DNA of 64,000 bases, from NCBI RefSeq assembly GCF_900187965.1, contig NZ_FZNL01000001.1:248001-312000 (forward strand), given 5' to 3'. Below are positions 42,766 through 51,927 of the stretch, one piece after another (the stretch's first letter is position 1; each line of letters starts with the position of its first letter). Made by a program: the position numbers and the translations under genes. Origin of the DNA: Flavobacterium sp. ov086 (lineage in GTDB: Bacteria > Bacteroidota > Bacteroidia > Flavobacteriales > Flavobacteriaceae). A model generated the notes under the pieces. That model was not told the origin of the DNA and did no database searches. It saw only the letters and a list, made by a program, of their open reading frames with translations.

Positions 42766-42833
42766 GCCGCGAATTTCACGAATCTGCACGAATTAAATTT
42801 GTAGAAATTTGTGAAATTCGATGCTAACTCTTT
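42766..42833. repeat. CACGAATT-family intergenic repeat, copy R4 (diverged)
   Basis: GCGAATTTCACGAATCTGCA is followed by AATTAAATTTG and an inverted GTGAAATTCG at 42811-42820. It lies between the two PepSY genes. Confidence 0.6.
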
Positions 42834-42920
42834 TTACATTTTGAACAGTCTCTTAAAAATTAGCTTAAATAATTTGCCCTCTATTGATTTTGCGTATACT
42901 TTTACGTTTTTAATCAAAAC

Positions 42921-44036
42921 ATGAGTTTTAAAACACAAATACGTTTTCTTCATAAATGGCTCGGATTAATATCCGGGCTTATTGTTTTTATAGTCTGCAT
43001 CACGGGTTGTATATTCTGTTTTCATGATGAAATAAAAGATATTACCCGAAAAGAATGGCGCTTAGTTGAACCTGAAAACAAATCCTTTATTTTACCGTCT
43101 GTTTTAAAAGAAAGAGCCAAAGAAATTGCTCCAAAAAATAAAGCAAGTATGGTTTCTTATTATGGAAAAAACAGAGCGGCAATTGTCTACACGTATTCTG
43201 ACACTGAAAATCTATATCTCTATTTTAATCCTTATACGGGAAAATATCTAAAAACTGAAAATCCTAAAACTGACTTTTTTATCATTGTCGAATACATTCA
43301 TTTGTATTTGCTTTTGCCTGATTATATTGGCAAGCATATTATTGGCGGTGCAACAATCATCTTTATACTATTACTGATTTCTGGAATTATTCAATGGTGG
43401 CCAAAACGACGAAGTGATCTTAAGCGAAGTTTTACCGTAAAATGGTCGGCAAAATGGCGTCGTGTAAATTACGATTGGCACAATACATCCGGATTTTACA
43501 TTGCAATTATCGCGGCAATTATTGCCATAACCGGTTTAACTTTTACGTATGAATGGGTTGGCGACGGAATTTATAAAACTTTCAATTTTGGAGGAGACAA
43601 AGCTGCCGAAACAAAAACTCCGGTAATCGATACCACTAAATTTAATAGTAATTCACTTGTTGCCGTTGATCGCGCTTTTATCGAAACCATGAAATTTCAG
43701 CCAAAAGCTGAAATGTGTTTTGTCACTTTTCCTCAGCAAAAAGGCGATATTATTGGTACAGGAGCATACCCGCATACTTTAAGATACGATCATCAGAGTA
43801 ATTATTATTTTCACCCAAGTGACGGAAAATTAATTCAGAGCGATCCCTATCATAAAAAGAGTTTAGGTTTACAGGTTGTCGAAATGAATTATGGCATTCA
43901 TACAGGTCAAATTTTGGATTTACCCGGAAAAATAATCGCTTTTATCATTAGTCTGATAGCTGCTGCACTACCAGTAACGGGTTTTGTAATTTGGTACGGA
44001 AGAAAAAACAAATCCTGCAAAAAAATAAAAGCATAA
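42921..44036 (+). CDS. PepSY-domain membrane protein
   Basis: 371 residues. It starts FLHKWLGLISGLIVFIVCIT and CFHDEIKDITRKEWR, the PepSY_TM pattern, has HLYLLLPDYIGKHIIGGATI, NYDWHNTSGFYIAIIAAIIA and a last helix (IIAFIISLIAAALPVTGFVIW). It is shorter than its neighbour at 41193 but has the same layout, so the two may be related. It probably also serves siderophore-iron reduction. It is separated from the neighbour by a repeat-bearing 162-base spacer and ends at a terminator. Confidence 0.85.
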   Translation: MSFKTQIRFLHKWLGLISGLIVFIVCITGCIFCFHDEIKDITRKEWRLVEPENKSFILPSVLKERAKEIAPKNKASMVSYYGKNRAAIVYTYSDTENLYLYFNPYTGKYLKTENPKTDFFIIVEYIHLYLLLPDYIGKHIIGGATIIFILLLISGIIQWWPKRRSDLKRSFTVKWSAKWRRVNYDWHNTSGFYIAIIAAIIAITGLTFTYEWVGDGIYKTFNFGGDKAAETKTPVIDTTKFNSNSLVAVDRAFIETMKFQPKAEMCFVTFPQQKGDIIGTGAYPHTLRYDHQSNYYFHPSDGKLIQSDPYHKKSLGLQVVEMNYGIHTGQILDLPGKIIAFIISLIAAALPVTGFVIWYGRKNKSCKKIKA

Positions 44037-44063
44037 AAAAACCGCTTAGTCAGCGGTTTTTTT
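44035..44063. terminator. Two-way terminator between PepSY and MORN-repeat genes
   Basis: ACCGCT / AGCGGT arms with a 5-base loop, A run before and T run after, between convergent genes. Confidence 0.85.
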
Positions 44064-44080
44064 ATGTTTTCGAAATCTTA

Positions 44081-44428
44081 TTAATTTCTGTTTGCCAAAG
44101 CATTTTTTTGTAAATTCTTTACTGAACTTACTTGGCTGTTTTCATAAGCAACTTCGCAAAGACTTTTTTCATTGAAGAAAATCCATTTTCCAGTTTTCAT
44201 TCCGTCTGTGTACTCTCCTACTGCCAATTTATTTCCCTTTTCATCATACGATACCCAAACGCCATCTAGTTTACCATCCTTAAAGAAACCTTGTTGTTGT
44301 ACATTACCATTTTCATAATAGTAAGTAGCTTTTACTTTGTTTCCAACAGCTTCTAATTCTGGTTTTACCTCTTGTGCAACTAGAATTCCAGAGAACAATA
44401 TTGCAACTAAAATTACACACTTTTTCAT
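44081..44428 (-). CDS. Secreted MORN-variant repeat protein
   Basis: 115 residues. Signal peptide (MKKCVILVAILFSGILVAQ), then two to three MORN-variant units: YYENGNVQQQGFFKDGKLDG, VWVSYDEKGNKLAVGEYTDG and MKTGKWIFFNEKSLCEVAYE. YwqK/MORN_2 repeat proteins of this kind are common in Bacteroidota and have no agreed function. A good promoter lies 33 bases upstream. Confidence 0.85.
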   Translation of the reverse strand: MKKCVILVAILFSGILVAQEVKPELEAVGNKVKATYYYENGNVQQQGFFKDGKLDGVWVSYDEKGNKLAVGEYTDGMKTGKWIFFNEKSLCEVAYENSQVSSVKNLQKNALANRN

Positions 44429-44461
44429 ATCTTTAGGTATTTAATGTTATCAAATCATTAT

Positions 44462-44492
44462 CAAATATAGTTAATTGTTTACATTAAACAAA
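44462..44492 (-). promoter_or_regulatory. Promoter of the MORN-repeat gene
   Basis: On the minus strand TTTG-N19-TATATTTG, a full match to the flavobacterial consensus, 33 bases before the start. Confidence 0.75.
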
Positions 44493-44553
44493 CTTTTACT
44501 TAACAATTTGGTAACATTGGATAAAAACTTAACATTGGAGATAATCTAAAAAC

Positions 44554-44582
44554 AAAAAAACCAACGCCGAAGCATTGGTTTT
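44554..44582 (-). terminator. Terminator of the TlpA-like gene
   Basis: On the minus strand ACCAATGC-TTCG-GCGTTGGT followed by T7, 60 bases past the stop. Confidence 0.75.
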
Positions 44583-44639
44583 ACTGGTATTTCCGCAAAA
44601 GCGAAACTCTACTATAACGTTATAAATTTGGTAAATAAA

Positions 44640-45632
44640 TTACTTCAATAATGCATCTAATTGCGTTTGAAGCTCTGGAGATGATGGTCTTGCAGCATCT
44701 GCACTTAAAACATTTCCTTTTGGATCAACAATAATAAATCTCGGAATTCCGGTTACACCATAACTCGTTACAAACTCAGATTCCCAATCTTTATCAGCGA
44801 ATAATTGAATTCCGCCTAAACTTTTATCTGTTACAAATTTTTTCCATTTTTCATTGTCTTTCAATTTATCAATTGAAATACTTACGAACTCAATATTTTT
44901 TCCATGATATTTTTCTTCAATTTTTTGCAAATACGGAATTTCAGCTCTACAAGGTGCACACCAGGTTGCCCAAAGATCGATGTAAACATATTTTCCTTTT
45001 AGATCAGAAAGTTTTGTTTTTCCTCCTTTAAAATTTTCATAATCAAAATCAGGAGAAGGTTTTCCTGTAAATTTATTTGCTTTAGCTGCACTTTCATAAT
45101 TCCTAATAGCAAATTCATTAAAGCGTTCAAAATTACTTTTCATTGCAGTTATAAATTCAGGATCAAAAGATCCTTTCTCTAAACTTTCTTTATCTGTTTT
45201 ATTCTTAGCTTCTAATATTACTGCAAATTCAGCCGGTTCTTTAGAAAAAGCTTCTTCCAATTTTTCATTTCTTAAAGCTTGTTGTGCCAAAAAATTACTT
45301 TCGTCCACACCTTTACCTTTATAAACAATAGTTTCGTCAAATTCCTTGGCGTTCATTGTTAGATTTACTTCAGAATTTGGTTTTAAATATAATCTCGAAG
45401 ATTCAGTCCCATCAGAAAACACATAAAAACCTTTTGGAGCATCAAAAGAAGCAACAAAAAGTTGTTTTTTATTGATAGGAATAACTTGTTTAAAATTATC
45501 ATTTCCCTTAATGACTAAAGTGTCACTATTTCTATTCTCAATTTTAGCAGTAAATTTAACTTGGCTTTTACTTTGACCAATAACATTCAAAGCGCTAAAA
45601 ATCAACAGACCAGTTGCAAAAATTTTATTCAT
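44640..45632 (-). CDS. TlpA-like thiol-disulfide oxidoreductase
   Basis: 330 residues. Signal peptide (MNKIFATGLLIFSALNVIGQ), an N-terminal DUF4369-like domain (VIKGNDNFKQVIPINKKQLF), then a thioredoxin fold with the redox motif WATWCAPCRAEIPYLQ and cis-Pro block YGVTGIPRFIIVDPKGNV. It acts in the periplasm or on the outer membrane and reduces or protects protein thiols, for instance in cytochrome maturation. No lipobox. It stands alone with its own promoter box and terminator. Confidence 0.9.
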   Translation of the reverse strand: MNKIFATGLLIFSALNVIGQSKSQVKFTAKIENRNSDTLVIKGNDNFKQVIPINKKQLFVASFDAPKGFYVFSDGTESSRLYLKPNSEVNLTMNAKEFDETIVYKGKGVDESNFLAQQALRNEKLEEAFSKEPAEFAVILEAKNKTDKESLEKGSFDPEFITAMKSNFERFNEFAIRNYESAAKANKFTGKPSPDFDYENFKGGKTKLSDLKGKYVYIDLWATWCAPCRAEIPYLQKIEEKYHGKNIEFVSISIDKLKDNEKWKKFVTDKSLGGIQLFADKDWESEFVTSYGVTGIPRFIIVDPKGNVLSADAARPSSPELQTQLDALLK

Positions 45633-45659
45633 AAGTATTAAAGTTTGTTTTTAGTGATT

Positions 45660-45667
45660 CAAATCTA
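45660..45667 (-). promoter_or_regulatory. -7 element of the TlpA-like gene
   Basis: Minus strand TAGATTTG, 28 bases before the start. Confidence 0.5.
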
Positions 45668-45765
45668 AAGAAATTACGGCGGCAAAATTTAAGAATTAAC
45701 AAAATATTTCAAATTAAATGAGCATCAAGTTATCACTTTACTATATTAATTTGGATTTTGTTGTT

Positions 45766-45773
45766 TACTTTTG
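45766..45773 (+). promoter_or_regulatory. -7 element of aspS
   Basis: TACTTTTG, 19 bases before the ATG at 45792. An in-frame TTG at 45771 falls inside this box and is therefore not the start. Confidence 0.6.
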
Positions 45774-45791
45774 CAGTCTAAAATTTTGATC

Positions 45792-47543
45792 ATGTATAGA
45801 AGTCATAATTGTGGCGAGTTAAATGCCTCAAACATTAATACAGAAGTTACACTAGCGGGTTGGGTTCAAAAATCACGCGATAAAGGATTTATGAATTGGG
45901 TTGATTTACGCGACCGTTACGGAATTACACAATTAATTTTCGACGAAAGTCGTAGTGATAAAACTGTCTTTGAATTGGCAAAAACTCTTGGGAGAGAATT
46001 TGTAATTCAGGTAAAAGGAACTGTAATTGAGCGTGAAGCTAAAAACAAAAATATCCCAACTGGTGAAATCGAAATTTTAGTTTCTGAATTAACTATTCTA
46101 AATGCCGCTTTAACACCTCCATTTACAATTGAAGATGAAACTGATGGTGGAGAAGATATCAGAATGAAATATCGCTATTTAGATATTAGAAGAAATCCTG
46201 TAAAAAACAGCTTGTTGTTCCGTCATAAAGTAGCAATGGAAGTTCGTAAATATTTATCTGATTTAGATTTTTGCGAAGTTGAAACTCCTTACTTAATCAA
46301 ATCGACTCCTGAGGGGGCGAGAGATTTCGTTGTACCAAGCCGTATGAACGAAGGACAATTTTATGCATTGCCACAATCACCACAAACTTTCAAACAATTA
46401 TTGATGGTGGGCGGAATGGATAAATATTTCCAGATCGTAAAATGTTTCCGTGACGAAGATTTGCGTGCAGACCGTCAGCCTGAGTTTACACAAATCGATT
46501 GCGAGATGGCATTTGTGGAGCAAGAAGATATTTTGAATGTTTTTGAAGGATTGACAAGACATTTACTAAAAGAAATTAAAGGTATCGAAGTAGATAAATT
46601 CCTAAGAATTACCTACGACTATGCAATGAAAACATACGGAAACGACAAACCGGACATTCGTTTTGGAATGGAGTTTGGTGAATTAAACGAATTTGCACAA
46701 CACAAAGACTTCCCAGTATTCAATACTGCCGAGTTAGTAGTTGGTATTGCAGTTCCGGGAGCAGGAAATTATACCCGTAAAGAAATTGACGGATTAATTG
46801 ACTGGGTAAAACGTCCGCAAGTTGGAGCATCAGGAATGGTGTATGCAAAATGCAATGATGACGGAACTTTTAAATCATCTGTAGATAAATTCTATGATCA
46901 GGACGATTTAGGACAATGGGCAAAAATTACCGGAGCAAAACCTGGCGATATGATTTTTGTACTTTCAGGACCGGCAAATAAAACACGTGCGCAACTTTCG
47001 GCACTTCGTATGGAATTAGCAACTCGTTTAGGATTGCGTAAACCAGAGGAATTCGCACCACTTTGGGTAGTTGATTTCCCATTATTAGAACTTGACGAAG
47101 AAAGCGGTCGTTACCATGCAATGCACCACCCGTTTACATCTCCAAAACCGGAAGACATGGCTCTGTTAGAAACTGATCCTGGAAAGGTTCGTGCTAATGC
47201 GTATGATATGGTTCTTAACGGAAATGAAATTGGAGGAGGTTCGATTCGTATCCACGACAAAGCGACTCAACAATTAATGTTTAAATATTTAGGTTTCACT
47301 GAAGAAGAAGCAAAAGCACAATTTGGTTTCTTAATGGATGCTTTCCAATTTGGAGCACCGCCACACGGAGGTCTAGCTTTTGGTTTAGACAGATTGGTGG
47401 CTATTTTAGGAGGTCAGGAAACTATTAGAGATTTTATTGCATTCCCTAAAAACAATTCAGGGCGTGATGTTATGATCGATGCACCTGCAAAAATTGATGA
47501 TTCACAATTAAAAGAACTACACATCAAACTTGATGCGATATAA
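45792..47543 (+). CDS. aspS: Aspartyl-tRNA synthetase
   Basis: 583 residues, bacterial type. The N-terminal anticodon-binding OB fold ([20 protein letters not shown]) is followed by class II motifs: [20 protein letters not shown], motif 2 [19 protein letters not shown] and motif 3 [15 protein letters not shown] with RDFIAFPKN. The GAD insertion between motifs 2 and 3 is present. It charges tRNA-Asp. Start at [13 protein letters not shown], set by the -7 box upstream. A degenerate second copy of its last 17 codons lies 227 bases past its stop. Confidence 0.97.
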   Translation: MYRSHNCGELNASNINTEVTLAGWVQKSRDKGFMNWVDLRDRYGITQLIFDESRSDKTVFELAKTLGREFVIQVKGTVIEREAKNKNIPTGEIEILVSELTILNAALTPPFTIEDETDGGEDIRMKYRYLDIRRNPVKNSLLFRHKVAMEVRKYLSDLDFCEVETPYLIKSTPEGARDFVVPSRMNEGQFYALPQSPQTFKQLLMVGGMDKYFQIVKCFRDEDLRADRQPEFTQIDCEMAFVEQEDILNVFEGLTRHLLKEIKGIEVDKFLRITYDYAMKTYGNDKPDIRFGMEFGELNEFAQHKDFPVFNTAELVVGIAVPGAGNYTRKEIDGLIDWVKRPQVGASGMVYAKCNDDGTFKSSVDKFYDQDDLGQWAKITGAKPGDMIFVLSGPANKTRAQLSALRMELATRLGLRKPEEFAPLWVVDFPLLELDEESGRYHAMHHPFTSPKPEDMALLETDPGKVRANAYDMVLNGNEIGGGSIRIHDKATQQLMFKYLGFTEEEAKAQFGFLMDAFQFGAPPHGGLAFGLDRLVAILGGQETIRDFIAFPKNNSGRDVMIDAPAKIDDSQLKELHIKLDAI

Positions 47544-47565
47544 ATTCTTATGAATTTAAAAATAT

Positions 47566-47603
47566 AAAAACGGCAGCTAAATCTTATTAGTTGCCGTTTT
47601 TTT
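47566..47603 (+). terminator. Terminator of aspS
   Basis: Arms AAACGGCA and TGCCGTTT enclose a partly paired loop (CTAA/TTAG) and are followed by T7. Confidence 0.85.
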
Positions 47604-47769
47604 ATACATTTTCTTCTGGGCTCAGTGTTAAAAAAATACTAACTAAAAATTGCGAAGCCAACAAATACAAGTATTCTCTCACATAAACTCAGATTTACAG
47701 AACAGGTTTGGCATAATATACAAAATTTTTGTAAACTATAAGCTACTTTTTTAACTTTTTATTCTTACA

Positions 47770-47820
47770 ATTGATGATTCTCAAATAAAGTATCTGCATA
47801 TCAAAATTGATGCAATATAA
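47770..47820 (+). pseudogene. Relic of an aspS 3' end
   Basis: The 51 bases encode IDDSQIKYLHIKIDAI and stop; aspS ends [16 protein letters not shown] and stop. Thirteen of 16 residues and 42 of 51 bases match, and the last 16 codons including TAA are collinear. Upstream of it no further aspS similarity is visible and there is no start codon for it, so it is the tail of a lost or replaced copy. Confidence 0.85.
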
Positions 47821-47895
47821 ATAGCGAAAACACTGTGAATCAATAATTTTTACAAAAAATTAACACCTTATTGTCTTTTGTATGAATTTATATAT

Positions 47896-47903
47896 TACAT
47901 TTG
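47896..47903 (+). promoter_or_regulatory. -7 element of the cold-shock gene
   Basis: TACATTTG, 29 bases before the ATG at 47933; TTG at 47871-47873 is 22 bases upstream. Confidence 0.55.
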
Positions 47904-47932
47904 CTTCATTATAAATTATTATTACAATTACA

Positions 47933-48127
47933 ATGCGTACAGGTACAGTAAAATTTTTCAATGAATCTAAAGGTTATGGATTCATTACAGACGAAGAAAC
48001 AGGAAAAGATATCTTCGTTCACGCTTCAGGAATTAACGCGGAAGAATTACGCGAAGGAGACCGTGTAAGCTATGAAGAAGAAGAAGGAAGAAAAGGGAAA
48101 GTTGCTGCTAAAGTAGCAGTAATCTAA
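47933..48127 (+). CDS. Cold-shock domain protein
   Basis: 64 residues, the usual size of CspA-type single-domain RNA chaperones. RNP1 (KGYGFITD) and RNP2 (DIFVHASG) are intact, preceded by TGTVKFFNESK. It melts RNA structure, often at low temperature or in fast growth. It is a single-gene unit with its own promoter box and a strong terminator. Confidence 0.95.
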   Translation: MRTGTVKFFNESKGYGFITDEETGKDIFVHASGINAEELREGDRVSYEEEEGRKGKVAAKVAVI

Positions 48128-48169
48128 GAAAAATATAGCAATTTATTTTTTTTGCCTCTGAATGGTTTT

Positions 48170-48204
48170 GAAAACGTTTCGATTAATTTCGAAACGTTTT
48201 TTTT
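48170..48204 (+). terminator. Terminator of the cold-shock gene
   Basis: Arms AAACGTTTCGA and TTCGAAACGTTT with a 5-base loop and T run, about 43 bases past the stop. Confidence 0.85.
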
Positions 48205-48307
48205 TGCTTAAATCTTAAAAAAAACTTAAAAAAGCAGCTTGTTATTTATAATCAATAAAAATTACAAACATTAACCCTTTTGTCGTACACTTAAATCCTT
48301 TTTTAGC

Positions 48308-48338
48308 TTGTGATTTACAGAGTTGAAAGTTATCTTTG
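48308..48338 (+). promoter_or_regulatory. Promoter of the nuo operon
   Basis: TTG-N20-TATCTTTG, the flavobacterial pattern, 32 bases before the nuoA ATG at 48371. Its position also rules out the in-frame codon at 48323 as start. Confidence 0.75.
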
Positions 48339-48370
48339 TGGCTTATTCTTTAAGTAAAAACCCTAAGTTT

Positions 48371-48736
48371 ATGCAATCTGATCAATACAGTTACATTCCT
48401 ATTTTAATGCAAGCAATTTTAGCTATTGGATTTGTGGTAGGAACAATCATTATCTCTGGAAAATTAGGACCAAAAAGAAGTTCTGAAGTAAAAGATAAAA
48501 ACTTTGAGTGTGGTATCGAATCTGTTGGTAACGCACGTATCCCTTTTTCAGTAAAATATTTCCTGGTTGCTATTTTGTTTGTATTGTTTGATGTAGAGGT
48601 AATTTTCCTTTATCCATGGGCAGTAAACTTCAAAGAATTAGGAATTGAAGGAATGCTAAAGATGATCGTATTTATGTCACTTCTATTAGTTGGCTTTTTC
48701 TACATCATCAAGAAAAAAGCATTAGACTGGGAATAA
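48371..48736 (+). CDS. nuoA: NADH-quinone oxidoreductase subunit A
   Basis: 121 residues from the ATG at 48371. Three membrane helices, with the conserved loop DKNFECGIESVGNARIPFSV and ALLFVLFDVEVIFLYPWAV-like block (ILFVLFDVEVIFLYPWAVNF) diagnostic of NuoA. It is part of the membrane arm of respiratory complex I near the quinone site. It is first in the operon. Confidence 0.95.
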   Translation: MQSDQYSYIPILMQAILAIGFVVGTIIISGKLGPKRSSEVKDKNFECGIESVGNARIPFSVKYFLVAILFVLFDVEVIFLYPWAVNFKELGIEGMLKMIVFMSLLLVGFFYIIKKKALDWE

Positions 48737-48739
48737 CAC

Positions 48740-48911
48740 GATTTTAGATTTTAAATTGATGCTTTTAGATTTAAGAATTAGCAGATGTCTGAGCTTAAAT
48801 AAAACCACAATTTGAAATTTGATTTCTTCAAATTAATATACTGATTTAAAAAAATTGATTTTAACTTTTACGATTTCCCAAATCTAAAATCTAAAATCAG
48901 AAATCTAAAAT
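48740..48911. repeat. ATCTAAAATC-type inverted repeat between nuoA and nuoB
   Basis: GATTTTAGATTTTAAATT near the left end and AATCTAAAATCTAAAATC near the right end are inverted matches. Similar units fill the nuoD-nuoE gap (51251-51390). Confidence 0.6.
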
Positions 48912-48914
48912 AAA

Positions 48915-49463
48915 ATGAGCGATTCAAATGTAAATATGGTTGCGCCGCCAGAAGGAGTTGTAGGAGAAGGTTTCTTCGCTACAAAACTAAATGATGTTGT
49001 AGGTTTAGCAAGAGCCAATTCATTATGGCCATTACCTTTTGCAACTTCATGCTGTGGTATCGAATTCATGGCTACAATGGCGTCACATTACGATTTAGCA
49101 CGATTTGGTTCTGAGCGTGTGAGTTTCTCTCCTCGTCAGGCAGATATGTTGCTGGTAATGGGAACTATTTCTAAAAAAATGGCACCTATTTTAAGACAAG
49201 TTTACGAACAAATGTCTGAACCTCGCTGGGTAATTGCAGTTGGAGCCTGTGCTTCATCAGGTGGAATCTTCGATACTTATTCAGTTTTACAAGGAATTGA
49301 CAAAGTAATACCGGTTGACGTTTACGTTCCTGGATGTCCACCAAGACCAGAGCAAATTGTTGATGGAGTAATGAAACTTCAAGAATTGGTAAAAAGCGAA
49401 TCTGTTAGACGCAGAAGCTCACCAGAATACCAAGAATTACTAGCTTCATATAATATTTCATAA
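48915..49463 (+). CDS. nuoB: NADH-quinone oxidoreductase subunit B
   Basis: 182 residues. The N2 iron-sulfur ligands are seen in [31 protein letters not shown] and [16 protein letters not shown]. NuoB carries the last cluster that reduces quinone. It is one base from nuoC and 178 bases from nuoA. Confidence 0.97.
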   Translation: MSDSNVNMVAPPEGVVGEGFFATKLNDVVGLARANSLWPLPFATSCCGIEFMATMASHYDLARFGSERVSFSPRQADMLLVMGTISKKMAPILRQVYEQMSEPRWVIAVGACASSGGIFDTYSVLQGIDKVIPVDVYVPGCPPRPEQIVDGVMKLQELVKSESVRRRSSPEYQELLASYNIS

Positions 49464-49464
49464 G

Positions 49465-49986
49465 ATGGCTTTAGAAAATACCCTGATTCAAGATAAACTT
49501 ACAGAAACATTTGATACAAGTGTTTTTAACTTTCAACAAGAAAGAGATATTTTTTCACTAGAAACTTCAGCTGATAAAATCACAGCCCTGATTCTTTTTT
49601 TGAAAAACGATTCTGATTTACGTTTCCACTTTTTAACCGATTTATGCGGTGTTCATTATCCGGACAACGAAACAGAACGTCAGTTTGCAATCGTATACCA
49701 TTTACATAACTGGTACGAAAACAAACGTATTAGAATCAAAGTATTCTTAAACGGTGAAAAACCAGAGATCAAAACCATTTCAAACATTTTCTTAAGTTCA
49801 AACTGGATGGAAAGAGAAACATACGATTTCTTCGGGATTAACTTTATTGGACATCCGCAATTGAAACGTATTTTGAATATGGACGAAATGATATCTTTCC
49901 CAATGCGAAAAGAATTCCCAATGGAAGACAGCGGAAGAACAGATAAAGACGACAGATTCTTTGGAAGAACAACAACAAATTGCTAA
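49465..49986 (+). CDS. nuoC: NADH-quinone oxidoreductase subunit C
   Basis: 173 residues. Family blocks FLTDLCGVHYPDNETERQFA, WMERETYDFFGINFIGHPQL and FPMRKEFPMED are present. It is a peripheral-arm subunit and a separate gene from nuoD, unlike the fused nuoCD of enterobacteria. It follows nuoB by one base. Confidence 0.95.
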   Translation: MALENTLIQDKLTETFDTSVFNFQQERDIFSLETSADKITALILFLKNDSDLRFHFLTDLCGVHYPDNETERQFAIVYHLHNWYENKRIRIKVFLNGEKPEIKTISNIFLSSNWMERETYDFFGINFIGHPQLKRILNMDEMISFPMRKEFPMEDSGRTDKDDRFFGRTTTNC

Positions 49987-50011
49987 AAAATAAATAATTC
50001 AACATTATAAA

Positions 50012-51250
50012 ATGTCAGAACTATTATTACCACCAGAGCATCGATATGCTAAAATAATTAAGGAGAAACTAAACGCAGACGGAAGCGAGCTTTCAGTACT
50101 AAATTTAGGTCCTACGCACCCGGCGACTCACGGTATTTTTCAAAATATCCTGTTGATGGATGGCGAAAGAATTCTTGAAGCTGAACCAACTATCGGTTAC
50201 ATCCACAGAGCTTTCGAAAAAATCGCTGAGAATCGTCCTTTTTACCAAATTACACCTCTTACTGACCGTATGAACTATTGCTCCTCTCCTATTAATAATA
50301 TGGGATGGTGGATGACTTTAGAAAAATTGTTAAATATTGAAGTTCCTAAAAGAGCGCAGTATTTAAGAGTAATTGTAATGGAGTTGGCTCGTATTACAGA
50401 CCACTTAATCTGTAACTCGATTCTTGGTGTAGATACTGGTGCATATACTGGTTTCTTATACGTTTTTCAATTTAGAGAAAAAGTTTACGAGATCTACGAA
50501 GAAATTTGCGGAGCTCGTTTAACAACAAATATGGGAAGAATTGGTGGTTTCGAAAGAGATTGGTCACCAGAGGCATTCCGCAAATTAGATGTATTTTTAC
50601 AAGATTTTCCTGTCGCTTGGCAAGAATTTGTAAACTTATTTGAAAGAAACAGAATTTTCCTGGATAGAACCGTAGACGTAGGTGCAATCTCAGCAGAGCA
50701 AGCAATGGCTTACGGATTTACAGGTCCAAACTTACGCGCTGCCGGAGTTGATTACGACGTTCGTGTTGCACAACCTTACTCCTCTTACGAAGATTTCGAT
50801 TTTGTAGTTCCTGTTGGAAAATCAGGTGATACATACGATCGTTTCTGTGTTCGTAATGCTGAAGTTTGGGAAAGTTTAAGCATTATTCGTCAGGCTTTGG
50901 CTAAAATGCCGGCCGGAAACGAATACCATGCTGAAGTTCCTGATTACTACCTTCCTCCAAAAGAAGATGTTTATACTTCTATGGAATCTTTAATTTATCA
51001 CTTTAAAATCGTAATGGGAGAAGTTCCTGTACCAGTTGCAGAAATTTACCACGCAGTTGAAGGAGGAAATGGTGAACTAGGATTTTATTTAGTTACAGAC
51101 GGAAGCAGAACTCCATACAGATTACATTTCAGAAGACCTTGTTTCATTTATTATCAGGCATATCCTGAAATGATTAAAGGTTCATTATTGTCTGATGCAA
51201 TTGTTATTCTGTCAAGTTTAAATGTTATTGCTGGAGAATTAGACGCGTAA
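50012..51250 (+). CDS. nuoD: NADH-quinone oxidoreductase subunit D
   Basis: 412 residues. LNLGPTHPATHGIFQNILLM, IGYIHRAFEKIAENR, and the C-terminal blocks GGNGELGFYLVTDGSRTPYR and SDAIVILSSLNVIAGELD are typical of the 49-kDa subunit, which lines the quinone cavity. Confidence 0.97.
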   Translation: MSELLLPPEHRYAKIIKEKLNADGSELSVLNLGPTHPATHGIFQNILLMDGERILEAEPTIGYIHRAFEKIAENRPFYQITPLTDRMNYCSSPINNMGWWMTLEKLLNIEVPKRAQYLRVIVMELARITDHLICNSILGVDTGAYTGFLYVFQFREKVYEIYEEICGARLTTNMGRIGGFERDWSPEAFRKLDVFLQDFPVAWQEFVNLFERNRIFLDRTVDVGAISAEQAMAYGFTGPNLRAAGVDYDVRVAQPYSSYEDFDFVVPVGKSGDTYDRFCVRNAEVWESLSIIRQALAKMPAGNEYHAEVPDYYLPPKEDVYTSMESLIYHFKIVMGEVPVPVAEIYHAVEGGNGELGFYLVTDGSRTPYRLHFRRPCFIYYQAYPEMIKGSLLSDAIVILSSLNVIAGELDA

Positions 51251-51390
51251 AAGATTGCAAATTTTAGAACTTAGATTGCAGATTGAAAAGTCCAAAATCT
51301 TAAGTCAGAAATCTAAAATTATAAAAGATTGCAGAATGCAGGTTATAGATACAGATTGAAAAATCTAAAATCTAAAATCTAAATCCAAAA
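51251..51390. repeat. ATCTAAAATC-type repeats between nuoD and nuoE
   Basis: Several copies of AAATCTAAAATCT and AAAGATTGCAGA-like units fill the 145-base spacer. They match the family in the nuoA-nuoB gap. Confidence 0.6.
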
Positions 51391-51395
51391 TAAGA

Positions 51396-51926
51396 ATGGA
51401 AAGAAAACATTACAAACAAGAAATAAACATGACTGAAGCATTGATGACTCGCATCAATGAATTAATCAGTCATTATCCAGAAGACAAAAGAAAATCGGCT
51501 TTGTTGCCTGTTTTGCATGAAGTGCAGGACGCGCATGATAACTGGTTAAGCACTGAGTTGCAGGATAAAGTTGCTGAAATTTTGCACATCAAACCAATTG
51601 AGGTTTACGAAGTGGTCACTTTTTATACCATGTACAACCAAAAACCAATTGGAAAATACATGTTCGAATTCTGCCAGACTTCTTGTTGTTGTTTAAATGG
51701 TGCTGAAAATTTAATGGATTATACTTCTGAAAAATTAGGCATTAAAATGGGCGAAACAACTCCAGACGGAATGTTTACTATTGCCGGTGTAGAATGTTTA
51801 GGTGCTTGCGGATATGCTCCGATGATGCAGTTGGGAGATTTCTACAAAGAAAAATTGACAGAAGAAAAAATCGATCAGTTAATTGCTGATTGTAGAGATG
51901 ATAAAATAATATTACACGATAAATAA
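51396..51926 (+). CDS. nuoE: NADH-quinone oxidoreductase subunit E
   Basis: 176 residues. The thioredoxin-like [2Fe-2S] subunit has its ligands in MFEFCQTSCCCLNGAENLM and VECLGACGYAPMMQLGD. An ATG 33 bases later is possible, but the first one (MERKHYKQEINMTEALM) follows the repeat-filled spacer and is kept. It lies one base from nuoF. Confidence 0.94.
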   Translation: MERKHYKQEINMTEALMTRINELISHYPEDKRKSALLPVLHEVQDAHDNWLSTELQDKVAEILHIKPIEVYEVVTFYTMYNQKPIGKYMFEFCQTSCCCLNGAENLMDYTSEKLGIKMGETTPDGMFTIAGVECLGACGYAPMMQLGDFYKEKLTEEKIDQLIADCRDDKIILHDK

Positions 51927-51927
51927 T

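Larger units (their letters stand above)
47544..47932. other. 389-base gene-free stretch after aspS
   Basis: It holds the aspS terminator, the aspS 3'-end relic and the cold-shock promoter. Nothing else is recognisable. Confidence 0.7.
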
